A stretch of 64,000 nucleotides of DNA, taken from assembly GCF_018413645.1 (NCBI RefSeq), contig NZ_JAHCDA010000002.1:496001-560000 (forward strand). The letters are read 5' to 3'. The DNA is from Roseococcus pinisoli (GTDB lineage Bacteria > Pseudomonadota > Alphaproteobacteria > Acetobacterales > Acetobacteraceae). Within the stretch, counting starts at the first letter, position 1; the number at the start of each line of letters is the position of its first letter. Below, piece after piece: positions 39,876-48,539 of the stretch. Under the pieces are notes generated by a model. That model had not been told where the DNA came from and searched no databases. It saw nothing but the letters and a program-made list of their open reading frames with translations. The position numbers were made by a program, and so were the translations under genes.

Positions 39876-41093
39876 ATGCTCCGCCGTACCCTGATCGGGG
39901 CTTCCGCGACCTTCGGACTCGCTGCACCCGCTCTCGCCCAACCCCGCCACAACGCCGCGCCGGCGAACCGCGCCCAGCCTCGCCAGCCGCCCGCCCCGTC
40001 CGCGCCGCCTGCCAATTCGCCCATCGGGCCCGTCGACACCATCGCGCGCAACGTGGTGCTGATCGATTTCGAGACGGGGGCAACCCTGCTCAGCAAGGGC
40101 GGGGACGAGCGCATGCCGCCCGCCTCCATGTCCAAGCTCATGACCATGTATGTGGTCTTCGAGTACATCAAGGCGGGCCGGATCCGTGCCGACCAGCTCA
40201 TGCATGTCAGCGACAACGCCTGGCGCATGGGCGGTTCGCGCATGTTCCTCGAGCGTGCTTCCTCGGTCTCGGTGGATGACCTGTCGCGCGGCGTCATCAT
40301 CCAGTCGGGCAACGACGCCTGCGTCACGCTGGCCGAGGGCATCTCGGGGTCGGAGCGCGCCTTCGTCGATGTCATGCAGACCATGGCCGGCAATATCGGG
40401 CTGACCTCCAGCACCTTCCGCAACGCCACCGGCTGGCCCGACCCCGAGCACCGGATGACGCCGCGGGACCTCGCGACGCTGGCGCGGCGGGTCATCCTGG
40501 ATCATCCCGAATCCTACCGCCTCTACGGCGAGCGCAGCTTCCGCTGGAACAACATCACCCAGGAGAACCGGAATCCGATGCTCGGCCGCGTGAACGGCGC
40601 CGACGGGCTGAAGACCGGCCACACGGAGGAGGCGGGCTACTGCCTGACCGCCAGTGTGAAGCGGGGGGACCGGCGGCTGATCCTGGTCGTCGGCGGCCTG
40701 CCGACGATGCGGGCGCGCCAGGAGGAGTCGGAGCGGCTGGTGGAATGGGGCTTCCGGGAGTTCGACAACGTCGTGCTCTTCCGGGCGGCGGACACGATCG
40801 ACCAGGTACCGGTCTATCTCGGCGACAGCGCCACGGTGCCGCTGGTCGGCGGGCGTGAGGTGGTGGCCACCGTGCCACGCGGCTGGCGCGAGACGCTGGA
40901 GGCCAAGATCCATTTCGACGCCCCGGTACCCGCGCCGGTGGTGAAGGGGCAGGAGCTCGGCCGGCTCGACATCTCGGGCCGCGGCGTGCCGCCGATGACG
41001 TTGCCGCTCTATGCGGGAGCGGATGTGGATCGCCTGGGCGTGGTGTCGCGCATCCCGGCCGTGATCGCGCGCATGATCGGCGGCGGGACTTGA
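39876..41093 (+). CDS. dacC: D-alanyl-D-alanine carboxypeptidase (PBP5/6 type)
   Basis: 405 residues from ATG 39876. The enzyme trims the terminal D-Ala of peptidoglycan stem peptides in the periplasm. A signal peptide (MLRRTLIGASATFGLAAPAL, then AQ) and a Pro/Ala-rich linker precede the serine peptidase domain with all three active-site motifs: S84-M-S-K87, S144-G-N146 and K246-T-G248. The C-terminal PBP5 beta domain and an amphipathic end (RIPAVIARMIGGG) for membrane contact are present. The symbol dacC/dacA is by family; these paralogues cannot be told apart here. The stop overlaps the tmk start. Confidence 0.92.
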   Translation: MLRRTLIGASATFGLAAPALAQPRHNAAPANRAQPRQPPAPSAPPANSPIGPVDTIARNVVLIDFETGATLLSKGGDERMPPASMSKLMTMYVVFEYIKAGRIRADQLMHVSDNAWRMGGSRMFLERASSVSVDDLSRGVIIQSGNDACVTLAEGISGSERAFVDVMQTMAGNIGLTSSTFRNATGWPDPEHRMTPRDLATLARRVILDHPESYRLYGERSFRWNNITQENRNPMLGRVNGADGLKTGHTEEAGYCLTASVKRGDRRLILVVGGLPTMRARQEESERLVEWGFREFDNVVLFRAADTIDQVPVYLGDSATVPLVGGREVVATVPRGWRETLEAKIHFDAPVPAPVVKGQELGRLDISGRGVPPMTLPLYAGADVDRLGVVSRIPAVIARMIGGGT

Positions 41094-41707
41094 TTCCCAA
41101 GTTTGTCAGCCTAGAGGGTGGCGAAGGCTCAGGAAAATCGACCCAGGTAAAAATTCTTAGTAATTTCTTGGCCAGCAATGGGTATTCCGTACTAAGAACG
41201 CGCGAGCCGGGCGGATCGTCCGGCGCCGAGGCGGTGCGAACGCTGCTCCTCTCGCGTTCCTGGGATCCGCTGGCCGAGATGGCGCTGCATTTCGCCGCCC
41301 GCCGCGAACACTGGTCCCGCAGCATTCGCCCCAGCCTGGAGGCCGGGAGCTGGGTGGTGTGCGATCGCTTCTTCGACAGCACCCTGGCCTATCAGGTGGG
41401 CGGGCAGGGCGCCCCGCGCGAGGTCTGGGATCAGCTGCGCGCCGCCCTGCTGGGCAAGGTCGCGCCCGACCTGACCCTGCTGCTGGACGTCCCTGTCGAG
41501 GTCGGCCTCGCCCGCGCCACAGCCCGAGGGGACACCAATCGCTACGAGACGCTGGGGAGCGAGTTCCACCGCCGCGTCAGGCAGACATTCCTCGATCAGG
41601 CGAAGGCGGAGCCCGGCCGCTTCGCCGTCATCGACGCGACCCAGCCCCTGGCGAAGGTCAGTGCGGATATCCGCGACACCTGCCGGGCAAGGCTCGGCCT
41701 GCCGTGA
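41090..41707 (+). CDS. tmk: Thymidylate kinase
   Basis: 205 residues. Tmk phosphorylates dTMP to dTDP for DNA synthesis. The P-loop is GGEGSGKST near residue 10-18, the DR(F/Y) motif is CDRFFDSTLAYQ near 92 and the lid region with ARGDTNRYET is near 143. The start is TTG 41090, overlapping the dacC stop by three bases; the TTG is supported by the conserved opening IPKFVSLEGGEG. A local AT-rich stretch (41140-41185) marks the start region. It overlaps holB, its usual partner, by GTGA. Confidence 0.94.
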   Translation: MIPKFVSLEGGEGSGKSTQVKILSNFLASNGYSVLRTREPGGSSGAEAVRTLLLSRSWDPLAEMALHFAARREHWSRSIRPSLEAGSWVVCDRFFDSTLAYQVGGQGAPREVWDQLRAALLGKVAPDLTLLLDVPVEVGLARATARGDTNRYETLGSEFHRRVRQTFLDQAKAEPGRFAVIDATQPLAKVSADIRDTCRARLGLP

Positions 41708-42708
41708 TCCCGCCGCCGCCCCGCGCCAACCCGACCCTTTTCGGTCATGCAGAGGCCGCCGCGAGCCTGGCGGCCGCAGCACGTTCCGGCCGGCTGGCCC
41801 ATGCCTGGCTCTTCACCGGCCCGCCTGGCATCGGCAAGGCGACGTTGGCCTATCGCTTCGCCCGCTGGCTGCTCGCGGGGCAACCGCGCGAGGCCCAGGG
41901 TGCGCCGCCGCTGCAGCTGGCGGAAGATCATCCCATCCTCCGCCGCGTCGCCGCCGGCAGCCATGCCGACCTGATGGTGCTGGAGCCGCAGCAGGAGCCG
42001 GGCAAGCGCCACATCATCAAGGTGGAGGAAGCCAGGGCGGCGCGCTCCTTCCTCAACTTCACCGCGGCCGAGGGCGGCTGGCGCGTCGTGGTAATGGACG
42101 AGGTGGAGGCCATGGAGGCCGCCTCGGCCAATACGATCCTGAAGACGCTCGAGGAGCCGCCGCCGCGGACCGTCCTTCTCCTGGTCACCTCAGCGCCGGG
42201 CCGCCTACTGCCGACCATTCGCAGCCGCTGCCGCCGGCTGGAGCTGACCGGCCTCCCGAATCCGATCATGGACACGCTCCTCGCCGATTGGCTCCCCGAG
42301 ATGCCGCGGGCCGAGCGGGATGCGCTGGCCGTCCTGGCCGAGGGATCGCCCGGGCGGGCGCTAGAGCTCGCGGCGGGCGAGGGGGTTGAACTGGCCCGTC
42401 TCGCCGAGGCGACCTTGAGCAGCATCCCGGCGGGCGAGCGCGCCCATGCGCTCGCCGACCGCATCGCCGGACGCGAGGCGGCCCTGGCCTTTCCGGCCTT
42501 TTTCAACCTCCTGCTGCGGCACCTTTCCCAGGCGGTGCGCGAAGCGGCCCGGGGCGGATCCGCGCCGGCCTGGCTGGGCGCGCGGCCGCTCGCGGCCTGG
42601 GCGGAAGCCTCCGAGGCCGTCCGGAAGCTCATCCAGGACACGGAGCGCCTCTCGCTCGATCGCCGGCAGGCCGTTCTGGTGGCCATGGACACCTTGCGAG
42701 GTCGCTAG
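41704..42708 (+). CDS. holB: DNA polymerase III subunit delta prime
   Basis: 334 residues from GTG 41704 (GTGA overlap with tmk). Delta prime is part of the clamp loader. Seen: HAWLFTGPPGIGKATLAYRFA near residue 35-55 (P-loop in a form common in delta prime), VVVMDEVEAMEAASANTILK near 120-140, LEEPPPRTVLLLVTSAPGRL near 145 and the SRC motif TIRSRCRRLEL near 168. The usual zinc-binding cysteines are not obvious, as often in alphaproteobacteria. The gene sits in the tmk-holB-metG-tatD order typical of this class. Confidence 0.92.
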   Translation: MIPPPPRANPTLFGHAEAAASLAAAARSGRLAHAWLFTGPPGIGKATLAYRFARWLLAGQPREAQGAPPLQLAEDHPILRRVAAGSHADLMVLEPQQEPGKRHIIKVEEARAARSFLNFTAAEGGWRVVVMDEVEAMEAASANTILKTLEEPPPRTVLLLVTSAPGRLLPTIRSRCRRLELTGLPNPIMDTLLADWLPEMPRAERDALAVLAEGSPGRALELAAGEGVELARLAEATLSSIPAGERAHALADRIAGREAALAFPAFFNLLLRHLSQAVREAARGGSAPAWLGARPLAAWAEASEAVRKLIQDTERLSLDRRQAVLVAMDTLRGR

Positions 42709-42729
42709 AGCCGGCCCATAGGTCGGCTC

Positions 42730-44253
42730 ATGCCGATCTATCTCACCACGCCCATCTATTATGTGAACGACAAGCCGCATATCGGCCACGCCTACACCAG
42801 CCTGGCGACCGACGTGCTGGCCCGCTGGCACCGGATGTCCGGGCGCGAGGTCTATTTCCTCACCGGCACCGATGAGCATGGGCAGAAGGTCGAGAAGGCC
42901 GCCCGGGATGCCGGTCAGGATCCGCAGGAATTCACCGACCGCGTGAGCCAGGCCTTCCGGGACCTGACCGTCACCATGGGCTTCTCCAACGACGCCTTCA
43001 TCCGCACCACCGAGAAGCGGCACTACGAGGCCTGCCAGGCGCTCTGGAAGCGGCTGCAGGAGCGCGGCCATATCTATCTCGGCGCCTATGAGGGCTGGTA
43101 CGCCGTCCGCGACGAGGCCTTCTACGGCCCGGACGAGCTGGTCGAGCGCGATGGCGTGAAATACGCGCCCTCCGGCGCGCCGGTGGAGTGGGTGAGGGAG
43201 CCTTCCTACTTCTTCAAGCTCTCCGAATGGACCGATAAGCTCCTGGAGTTCTACGAGGCCAATCCCGACTTCATCGCGCCGCCGAGCCGGCGGAACGAGG
43301 TGATCAGCTTCGTGAAGTCGGGCCTTGCCGACCTTTCGATCTCGCGCACCTCCTTCAAGTGGGGCGTGCCGGTGCCCGGCGACGACGACCACGTGATGTA
43401 TGTCTGGCTGGATGCGCTGACCAACTACATCACCGCCGTCGGCTACCCCGACGAGAAGGCCGAGCTCTGGCGCTTCTGGCCCGCCAACGTGCATTTCGTC
43501 GGCAAGGATATCCTGCGCTTCCATGCCATCTACTGGCCGGCCTTCCTGATGGCGGCCGGGCTTCAGCCCCCGGCGCGCGTCTTCGCCCATGGCTGGTGGA
43601 CCAACGAAGGCCAGAAGATCAGCAAGTCTCTGGGCAATGTGATCGACCCCATCGCCCTGGTGGAGGAATACGGGCTCGACCCGATCCGTTACTTCCTGCT
43701 GCGCGAGGTGCCCTTCGGCCAGGACGGCGATTTCTCCCGCACGGCGCTGGGCCACCGCCTGAATGGCGAGCTGGCCGACGTGCTGGGCAATCTGGCGAAC
43801 CGCACGCTGTCGCTCATCCAGCGGAACTGCGAGGGCAAGCTGCCGACGCTTCCGCCCGTCCGCGACGTCGACACGACGCTGATCGCGCCCCTGGCCGATC
43901 TTCCGGTTTCGGTCGGCAAGCTGCTGGAAGCGCAGGAATATCATTTGGCGCTGGAAGAGATCTTCCGCCAGATCCGCGGCGCCAACGGCTATATCACCGT
44001 CCAGGCCCCCTGGGCGCTGAAGAAGACGGACCCCACCCGCATGACCGAGGTGCTGCGGCACCTCCACACGGCGCTTCGCGCCTATGCGACGATCCTCCAG
44101 CCCTTCATGCCGGCGACCATGGGGGCGCTGCTGGACCAGCTCGGCGTGCCTTCCGACGCCCGCGGCCTCGAGGCACTGGCGACGCCGCTGCCGGACGGCA
44201 TCGACCTGCCGCCGCCGTCGCCGCTGTTCCGGAAGATCGAGATCGCTGCCTGA
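42730..44253 (+). CDS. metG: Methionyl-tRNA synthetase
   Basis: 507 residues, a short MetRS without the C-terminal tRNA-binding EMAP-like domain. It charges tRNA-Met. The HIGH motif appears as PHIGHAYTSLATDVLARW near residue 17 and the KMSKS motif as KISKSLGN near 297. The Rossmann catalytic domain is uninterrupted, and the zinc-knuckle region lacks the four-cysteine set, as in MetG2-type enzymes. The opening MPIYLTTPIYYVNDKPHIGH supports ATG 42730. It follows holB by 21 bases and precedes the TatD gene by 8. Confidence 0.95.
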   Translation: MPIYLTTPIYYVNDKPHIGHAYTSLATDVLARWHRMSGREVYFLTGTDEHGQKVEKAARDAGQDPQEFTDRVSQAFRDLTVTMGFSNDAFIRTTEKRHYEACQALWKRLQERGHIYLGAYEGWYAVRDEAFYGPDELVERDGVKYAPSGAPVEWVREPSYFFKLSEWTDKLLEFYEANPDFIAPPSRRNEVISFVKSGLADLSISRTSFKWGVPVPGDDDHVMYVWLDALTNYITAVGYPDEKAELWRFWPANVHFVGKDILRFHAIYWPAFLMAAGLQPPARVFAHGWWTNEGQKISKSLGNVIDPIALVEEYGLDPIRYFLLREVPFGQDGDFSRTALGHRLNGELADVLGNLANRTLSLIQRNCEGKLPTLPPVRDVDTTLIAPLADLPVSVGKLLEAQEYHLALEEIFRQIRGANGYITVQAPWALKKTDPTRMTEVLRHLHTALRAYATILQPFMPATMGALLDQLGVPSDARGLEALATPLPDGIDLPPPSPLFRKIEIAA

Positions 44254-44261
44254 GCCGACCG

Positions 44262-45032
44262 ATGATCATCGATAGCCACTGCCATCTCGACTATTTCAGC
44301 GACACCGAGGTCGAGGAGATCCTGGCGCGCGCCGAAGCCGCCGGCGTCGGCCGCATGGTGACCATCGGCACCTCGATGCCGCAGTCGGAGGCCGTGCTGC
44401 GGCTCGTCGACCGGTTCCCGCAGGTCTGGGGCACCATCGGCGTCCACCCGCACCAGGCCAGCCAGGAGCCCATGCCCACGGTCGAGGAGCTGGTTGCCCT
44501 GGCGCGGCACCCGCGCATCATCGGCATCGGCGAGAGCGGGCTCGACTACTTCTACGACAAGTCGCCGCGCGACGTTCAGCAGGAGGGCTTCCGCCGCCAC
44601 TGCCGCGCCGCGCGCGAGGCCGGCCTGCCGCTGGCCATTCACGCCCGGGATGCCGATACCGATATCGCGTCGATCCTGGCCGAGGAGCGGGAAGGGGGCG
44701 ACTTCTCCTTCCTCCTGCACTGCTTCAGCTCCTCCGCCTGGCTGGCCGACCGCGCGATCGAGATGGGCGGCTATATCTCCTTCTCCGGAATCCTGACCTT
44801 CCCGAAGTCGACGGAGCTTCGGGACGTCGCGGCCCGACTGCCGGAGGATCGGCTGCTGCTGGAGACGGATTCGCCCTATCTCGCGCCCGTGCCGCTGCGC
44901 GGCAAGCGCTGCGAGCCCGCCTATACGGCCCATACCGCCAAGGTGCTGGCCGATTGCCGCGGCGTCAGCCTCGAGCGCATCGGCGAGATCACCACCGCCA
45001 ATTTTCATCGTCTGTTCACCAAGGCCGCATGA
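44262..45032 (+). CDS. TatD-family metal-dependent hydrolase (YcfH type)
   Basis: 256 residues from ATG 44262. TatD proteins are TIM-barrel metallo-DNases/hydrolases. Metal-binding motifs: IDSHCHLDYF at residues 3-12 (H-x-H), GIGESGLDYFYDKS near 88, LPLAIHARDAD near 122, FLLHCFSSSAWLA near 148 and LLLETDSPYLAPVPLRGK near 200. Its placement between metG and an MBL-fold hydrolase with ATGA overlap is strongly conserved in alphaproteobacteria. The cellular substrate is not certain. Confidence 0.92.
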   Translation: MIIDSHCHLDYFSDTEVEEILARAEAAGVGRMVTIGTSMPQSEAVLRLVDRFPQVWGTIGVHPHQASQEPMPTVEELVALARHPRIIGIGESGLDYFYDKSPRDVQQEGFRRHCRAAREAGLPLAIHARDADTDIASILAEEREGGDFSFLLHCFSSSAWLADRAIEMGGYISFSGILTFPKSTELRDVAARLPEDRLLLETDSPYLAPVPLRGKRCEPAYTAHTAKVLADCRGVSLERIGEITTANFHRLFTKAA

Positions 45033-45820
45033 GCCTGCGGATCAGGCTTCTCGGCACCGGTCCGTCCCAGGGCGTGCCGGCGGTCGGGGGCGCGGATGGC
45101 GCGGGGAACTGGGGCGACTGCGACCCGGCCGAGCCGCGCAACCGGCGCCGCCGCACCTCGGCGCTGATCGAGGCGCCGGACGGCACGCGGCTGCTGGTCG
45201 ATGCCGGCCCCGATCTGCGTGGGCAGCTTCTTGATAACCGAATCAGTGGCTTCGACGCCGTCCTGCTGACGCATGCCCATGCGGATCACATCGCCGGCAT
45301 CGACGAATTGCGGGCGGTGAACCGCTCCATCGGCCGGATCCTGCCGGTTTTCGGGACGGAAAAGACGCTGGGCGAGGCGCGGCAGCGCTTCGACTACGCC
45401 TTCCGGCCGGCCACCACGGGCTTCTTCCGGCCGGCGCTGGAAGGCCGGATCGTCGCGCCAGGCGAGACATTCCGGCTCGGTCCGATGGATATCGAGCTCT
45501 TCGACCAGGACCACACCGTCATGCGGACGCTGGGCCTGCGCATCGGCAGCTTCGCCTATACGACCGACGTGATCCGCTTTCCGGCCGAGAGCTTCGAGCG
45601 GCTGCGCGGGCTCGACACCTGGGTGGTGGGCTGCCTCACGACCGGAACCAATCCCGTGCACGCCAATCTCGACCAGGTGCTGGAATGGGTCGCGGAGCTG
45701 CGGCCGCGCCGGACGATCCTGACGCATCAGGGCGACCGGATGGACTTCGCGACCGTCACGGCCAGGCTGCCGGCCGGTGTCGAGATGGGCATCGATGGCC
45801 TCGTCCTGGAGCTGCCTTGA
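45029..45820 (+). CDS. MBL-fold metallo-hydrolase (PhnP-like phosphodiesterase family)
   Basis: 263 residues; ATG 45029 overlaps the TatD stop. The metallo-beta-lactamase motif is LLTHAHADHIAGIDELR near residue 80 (H-x-H-x-D-H), with an upstream TRLLVDAGPDLR near 52 and the later ILTHQGDRMDF near 232. The early GTGPSQGVP and the GDCDPAEPRNRRRRTS region match PhnP-type cyclic phosphate phosphodiesterases. The motif NPVHANLDQ deviates a little from the usual P-H-P-T-H-L. The function in this operon (tmk to tatD) is unknown; small nucleotide repair or RNA-related roles have been proposed for relatives. Confidence 0.85.
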   Translation: MSLRIRLLGTGPSQGVPAVGGADGAGNWGDCDPAEPRNRRRRTSALIEAPDGTRLLVDAGPDLRGQLLDNRISGFDAVLLTHAHADHIAGIDELRAVNRSIGRILPVFGTEKTLGEARQRFDYAFRPATTGFFRPALEGRIVAPGETFRLGPMDIELFDQDHTVMRTLGLRIGSFAYTTDVIRFPAESFERLRGLDTWVVGCLTTGTNPVHANLDQVLEWVAELRPRRTILTHQGDRMDFATVTARLPAGVEMGIDGLVLELP

Positions 45821-45942
45821 CGTTCTTTCCCCAGAGACCGCTTAGAAATCCACAGCTTTTTCCCCATCTCTGATTTTTCCATAATAAATCTTATGCGGTA
45901 ATTAGGCCTGTGGAAAACTCACTGGACAACTTGGAGACTTCC

Positions 45943-46725
45943 ATGACCGACGCCCCCTCCATCGACGCCCTTCTCTCGGTCATGGTGCAGCTGCGCGATC
46001 CGGAGACCGGCTGCCCCTGGGACGTGGCGCAGGATTTCTCGACGATCGCGCCCTTCACGGTGGAGGAAGCCTACGAGGTCGCGGACGCGATCCGTCGTGG
46101 GCCGGAGCCGTCCATGCTGGTGGACGAGCTCGGCGACCTGCTCCTCCAGGTCGTCTATCATTCCCGCCTGGCCGAAGAGCGCGGCTGGTTCCGCTTCGAG
46201 GATGTGGCGGCCGCGGTCACGGCCAAGATGATCCGTCGGCACCCCCACGTCTTCGGCGACGCGGATGCCTCGCAGGCCACGGATATCTGGGAGGGTCAGA
46301 AGGCAGCTGAGCGCGCCGCCCGGGCCGAGACCGGCGCGCTGGCCGGCATCGCCACCGGCCTGCCCAGCCTCACCCGGGCCAGCAAGATCGCCAAGCGCGC
46401 CGCGCGCGTGGGCTTCGATTGGCCGGACGCCGCCTCCGTGCTGGGCAAGCTCGACGAGGAAACCGCCGAACTGCGGGCCGAGCTGGAGGAGGCCAACCCT
46501 GCCCGGCTGGCGGACGAGGTCGGAGATCTGCTTTTCGTCCTGGCCAACCTCGCCCGGAAGCTGGATCTGGACCCGGAGGTCTGCCTCGAGGGCGCCAACC
46601 GCAAGTTCGAGCGCCGCTTCGGCGCGGTCGAGGCCTCGCTGGCGACGCAGGGCCGCGCACCCGCGGATGCGACGCTGGAGGAGATGGAGGAGGCCTGGCG
46701 CGAAGCCAAGCGGAAAGGACTTTGA
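45943..46725 (+). CDS. mazG: Nucleoside triphosphate pyrophosphohydrolase
   Basis: 260 residues from ATG 45943 (GGAG eight bases upstream); GTG 45910 would add 11. MazG hydrolyses non-canonical and canonical NTPs to NMP and PPi. Two MazG domains are visible: the first with GCPWDVAQDFSTIAPFTVEE, then AYEVADAI and DELGDLLLQVVYHSRLAEE near residues 25-85 (E-E-x-x-E and E-x-x-D Mg ligands), the second with EETAELRAELEEA and DEVGDLLFVLANLAR near 180-205. The upstream 120 bases are AT-rich and likely hold its own promoter. Confidence 0.93.
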   Translation: MTDAPSIDALLSVMVQLRDPETGCPWDVAQDFSTIAPFTVEEAYEVADAIRRGPEPSMLVDELGDLLLQVVYHSRLAEERGWFRFEDVAAAVTAKMIRRHPHVFGDADASQATDIWEGQKAAERAARAETGALAGIATGLPSLTRASKIAKRAARVGFDWPDAASVLGKLDEETAELRAELEEANPARLADEVGDLLFVLANLARKLDLDPEVCLEGANRKFERRFGAVEASLATQGRAPADATLEEMEEAWREAKRKGL

Positions 46726-46759
46726 TCCTTTAGGCTAATTTTCCAGAATTGACAGCACC

Positions 46760-46771
46760 GGATAATTATCC
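46760..46771. repeat. Perfect 12-bp palindrome between convergent genes
   Basis: GGATAATTATCC is fully self-complementary and lies just at the pirin stop, between mazG and pirin, which face each other. It is AT-rich and could be an operator-like or terminator-like site, but there is no gene start next to it, so its role is unclear. Confidence 0.35.
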
Positions 46772-47682
46772 TAAATCCGCGGCAGTGGTATAAATTCCTT
46801 GTCGTCGCCAGGGACCGGGCCGAAACGGCCAGCCTCCCAATCGTCCTTCGCCTGGTTGATCCGGTCGCGGCTGGAAGACACGAAATTCCAGAAGATGTGG
46901 CGGGGACCGTCCATCACCGCCCCGCCCAGGAGAAGGAGGCGCGCCCCCTGCCCGCCGCCCTCGGCCGCCTCCAGGGCGCGGATCGCCAGCGCGTCGCCGG
47001 CGCGGAAGACGAGCATCCGCCCGGCTTCGAAACACTGGCCCGCGACCTCGACCGTGCCGGAGACGACATAGGCGCCGCGCTCCTCATGCCCGTCCGGCAG
47101 TGGCCAGGCGGCGCCTGGCCGGAGCTCCACATCGGCGTAGAAGAGCGGCCACCAGGTCTCGACCGGCGCCCGCGCGCCCCAGGCCTCCCCGGCCACGAGG
47201 CGGACCCGGGCGCCGGCCTCTTCCAGCACCGGCAGGCCTTCAGCCGGGTAATGGGTGAAGGTCGGGCCCATCTCCTCCCGGTCCTTGGGCAGCGCCGCCC
47301 AGGACTGGATGCCAAACAGCTTGTTCGGATGGGAGCGCAGCTCGGTCGCCGTCCGCTCCGAATGGGCGATCCCCTGCCCGGCCGTCATCCAGTTCAGCGC
47401 CCCTGGCCGGATGGCCTGTGCGCTGCCGAGGGTATCGCGGTGGAAGACCTCGCCCTCGAAGAGATAGGTCACCGTCGAAAGGCCGATATGAGGGTGCGGC
47501 CGCACGTCCAGGCCCCGACCGGTCAGGAACTCGCCCGGCCCCATCTGATCGAAGAAGATGAAGGGGCCGATCATCTGCCGCTCCTTCGTCGGCAGGGCAC
47601 GGCGGACCTCGAAGCCGCCCACGTCATGCGAACGCGGGAGGATCAGGGTCTCGATCGAGGGCGGGAGGGCGGCGTTTTCCAT
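46771..47682 (-). CDS. Pirin-family protein
   Basis: 303 residues of the bicupin pirin family. Some members are quercetin 2,3-dioxygenases, others act as cofactors of regulators. The N-terminal cupin has the metal ligands RPHPHIGLSTVTYLFEGE near residue 62 (His, His) and GIAHSERT near 105 (His, Glu). The C-terminal pirin domain begins near 170. The 303-residue length is typical. It is convergent with mazG. The C-terminal part with KDDWEAGRFGPVPGDDKEFIPLP is the usual family ending. The substrate is not known. Confidence 0.88.
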   Translation of the reverse strand: MENAALPPSIETLILPRSHDVGGFEVRRALPTKERQMIGPFIFFDQMGPGEFLTGRGLDVRPHPHIGLSTVTYLFEGEVFHRDTLGSAQAIRPGALNWMTAGQGIAHSERTATELRSHPNKLFGIQSWAALPKDREEMGPTFTHYPAEGLPVLEEAGARVRLVAGEAWGARAPVETWWPLFYADVELRPGAAWPLPDGHEERGAYVVSGTVEVAGQCFEAGRMLVFRAGDALAIRALEAAEGGGQGARLLLLGGAVMDGPRHIFWNFVSSSRDRINQAKDDWEAGRFGPVPGDDKEFIPLPRI

Positions 47683-47738
47683 GCCCTCAGCATGAGAGGT
47701 CGGGCCGCCGAATTCCAGTGACCCAGGAGCCCTGGCTG

Positions 47739-48506
47739 CTATCTGGCCGCCGGTGCGCTCTGTCCGGGCCAGAGGCCGCCCGAGGCGGGCCGGTCCTTCG
47801 CGGGGAAGAGGTCAGCACCATAGCCTGCCGCCAGCGGGATCCGCAGATTGACGCCGCCGGCGCCGTCCGGCTCCGGCTGGGGCGTCACGGTCACGATCGG
47901 CGTGATGCGGGCGGCGGCGATGGCCTCGGCGACAGTGCCGGAGCGTGCCAGGCGCAGCAGGTTGAGGCGTGTCGCGAAGACCAGGGTGCGGCGGCCGGAA
48001 TCGGCCTCCTCGACCGCCTCGCCCGGCCGCATCCAGACCGCTTCCACGGCCTCGTGCCCGTCATGCACGGCGATCTGGCCCTCCGGCGCCTCGGCGACGA
48101 AGAAATGGGTGTCGAAGCGCTTGGGGCTGTGGGCCGGCGTGATCCAATGCGCGAAATGGGTCAGCAGGCCATGGGCGGGCGCCACGCCCCGGTCCCGCAG
48201 AAGGGCGTGGAACTCCGTCTCAGCCGTCGTGACGGGCGCGGGGGGATGGGCGAGCAGCACCCCCGTCTCCTCCCAGGCCTCGCGGATGGCGCCCACGCGG
48301 AAGGCGCCGAGCGGATCGCCCGGCGGGGCCAGCAGCGCATCCGCCTCCTCGACCCGGCCGCCCGGGAAGACCAGGGCGCCGGAGGCGAAGGCCACTTCCC
48401 GCGCCCGGCAGATCAGCAGGACCTCCAGCCCGGCCGCGCCGTCGCGCAGGAGGATGATGGTCGCGGCGGGGCGGGGAATCGCGGGGGTGCTGGCCGGTGT
48501 GCTCAT
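47739..48506 (-). CDS. Nudix hydrolase, NUDT19/CoA-diphosphatase-like with insertion in the Nudix box
   Basis: 255 residues from ATG 48506. The Nudix box is split: GGRVEEAD (Gly and first Glu), then an insertion of about 15 residues (LLAPPGDPLGAF), then REAWEETGVLL near residues 85-95. Such an insertion is typical of the RP2/NUDT19 group, whose mammalian member hydrolyses CoA and acyl-CoA; bacterial substrates are mostly untested. An early CRAREVAFASGALVFPGG block supports the family. It lies downstream of a Bug receptor on the same strand with 33 bases between. Confidence 0.85.
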   Translation of the reverse strand: MSTPASTPAIPRPAATIILLRDGAAGLEVLLICRAREVAFASGALVFPGGRVEEADALLAPPGDPLGAFRVGAIREAWEETGVLLAHPPAPVTTAETEFHALLRDRGVAPAHGLLTHFAHWITPAHSPKRFDTHFFVAEAPEGQIAVHDGHEAVEAVWMRPGEAVEEADSGRRTLVFATRLNLLRLARSGTVAEAIAAARITPIVTVTPQPEPDGAGGVNLRIPLAAGYGADLFPAKDRPASGGLWPGQSAPAAR

Positions 48507-48539
48507 GAACCGCAATGAAGCGCAGACCGGCCGCTCCGG

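Noticed and set aside
41359-42708. Starting holB upstream at 41359 within tmk
   Set aside because: The added part is the tmk gene read in another frame; GTG 41704 overlapping the tmk stop gives the correct N-terminus.
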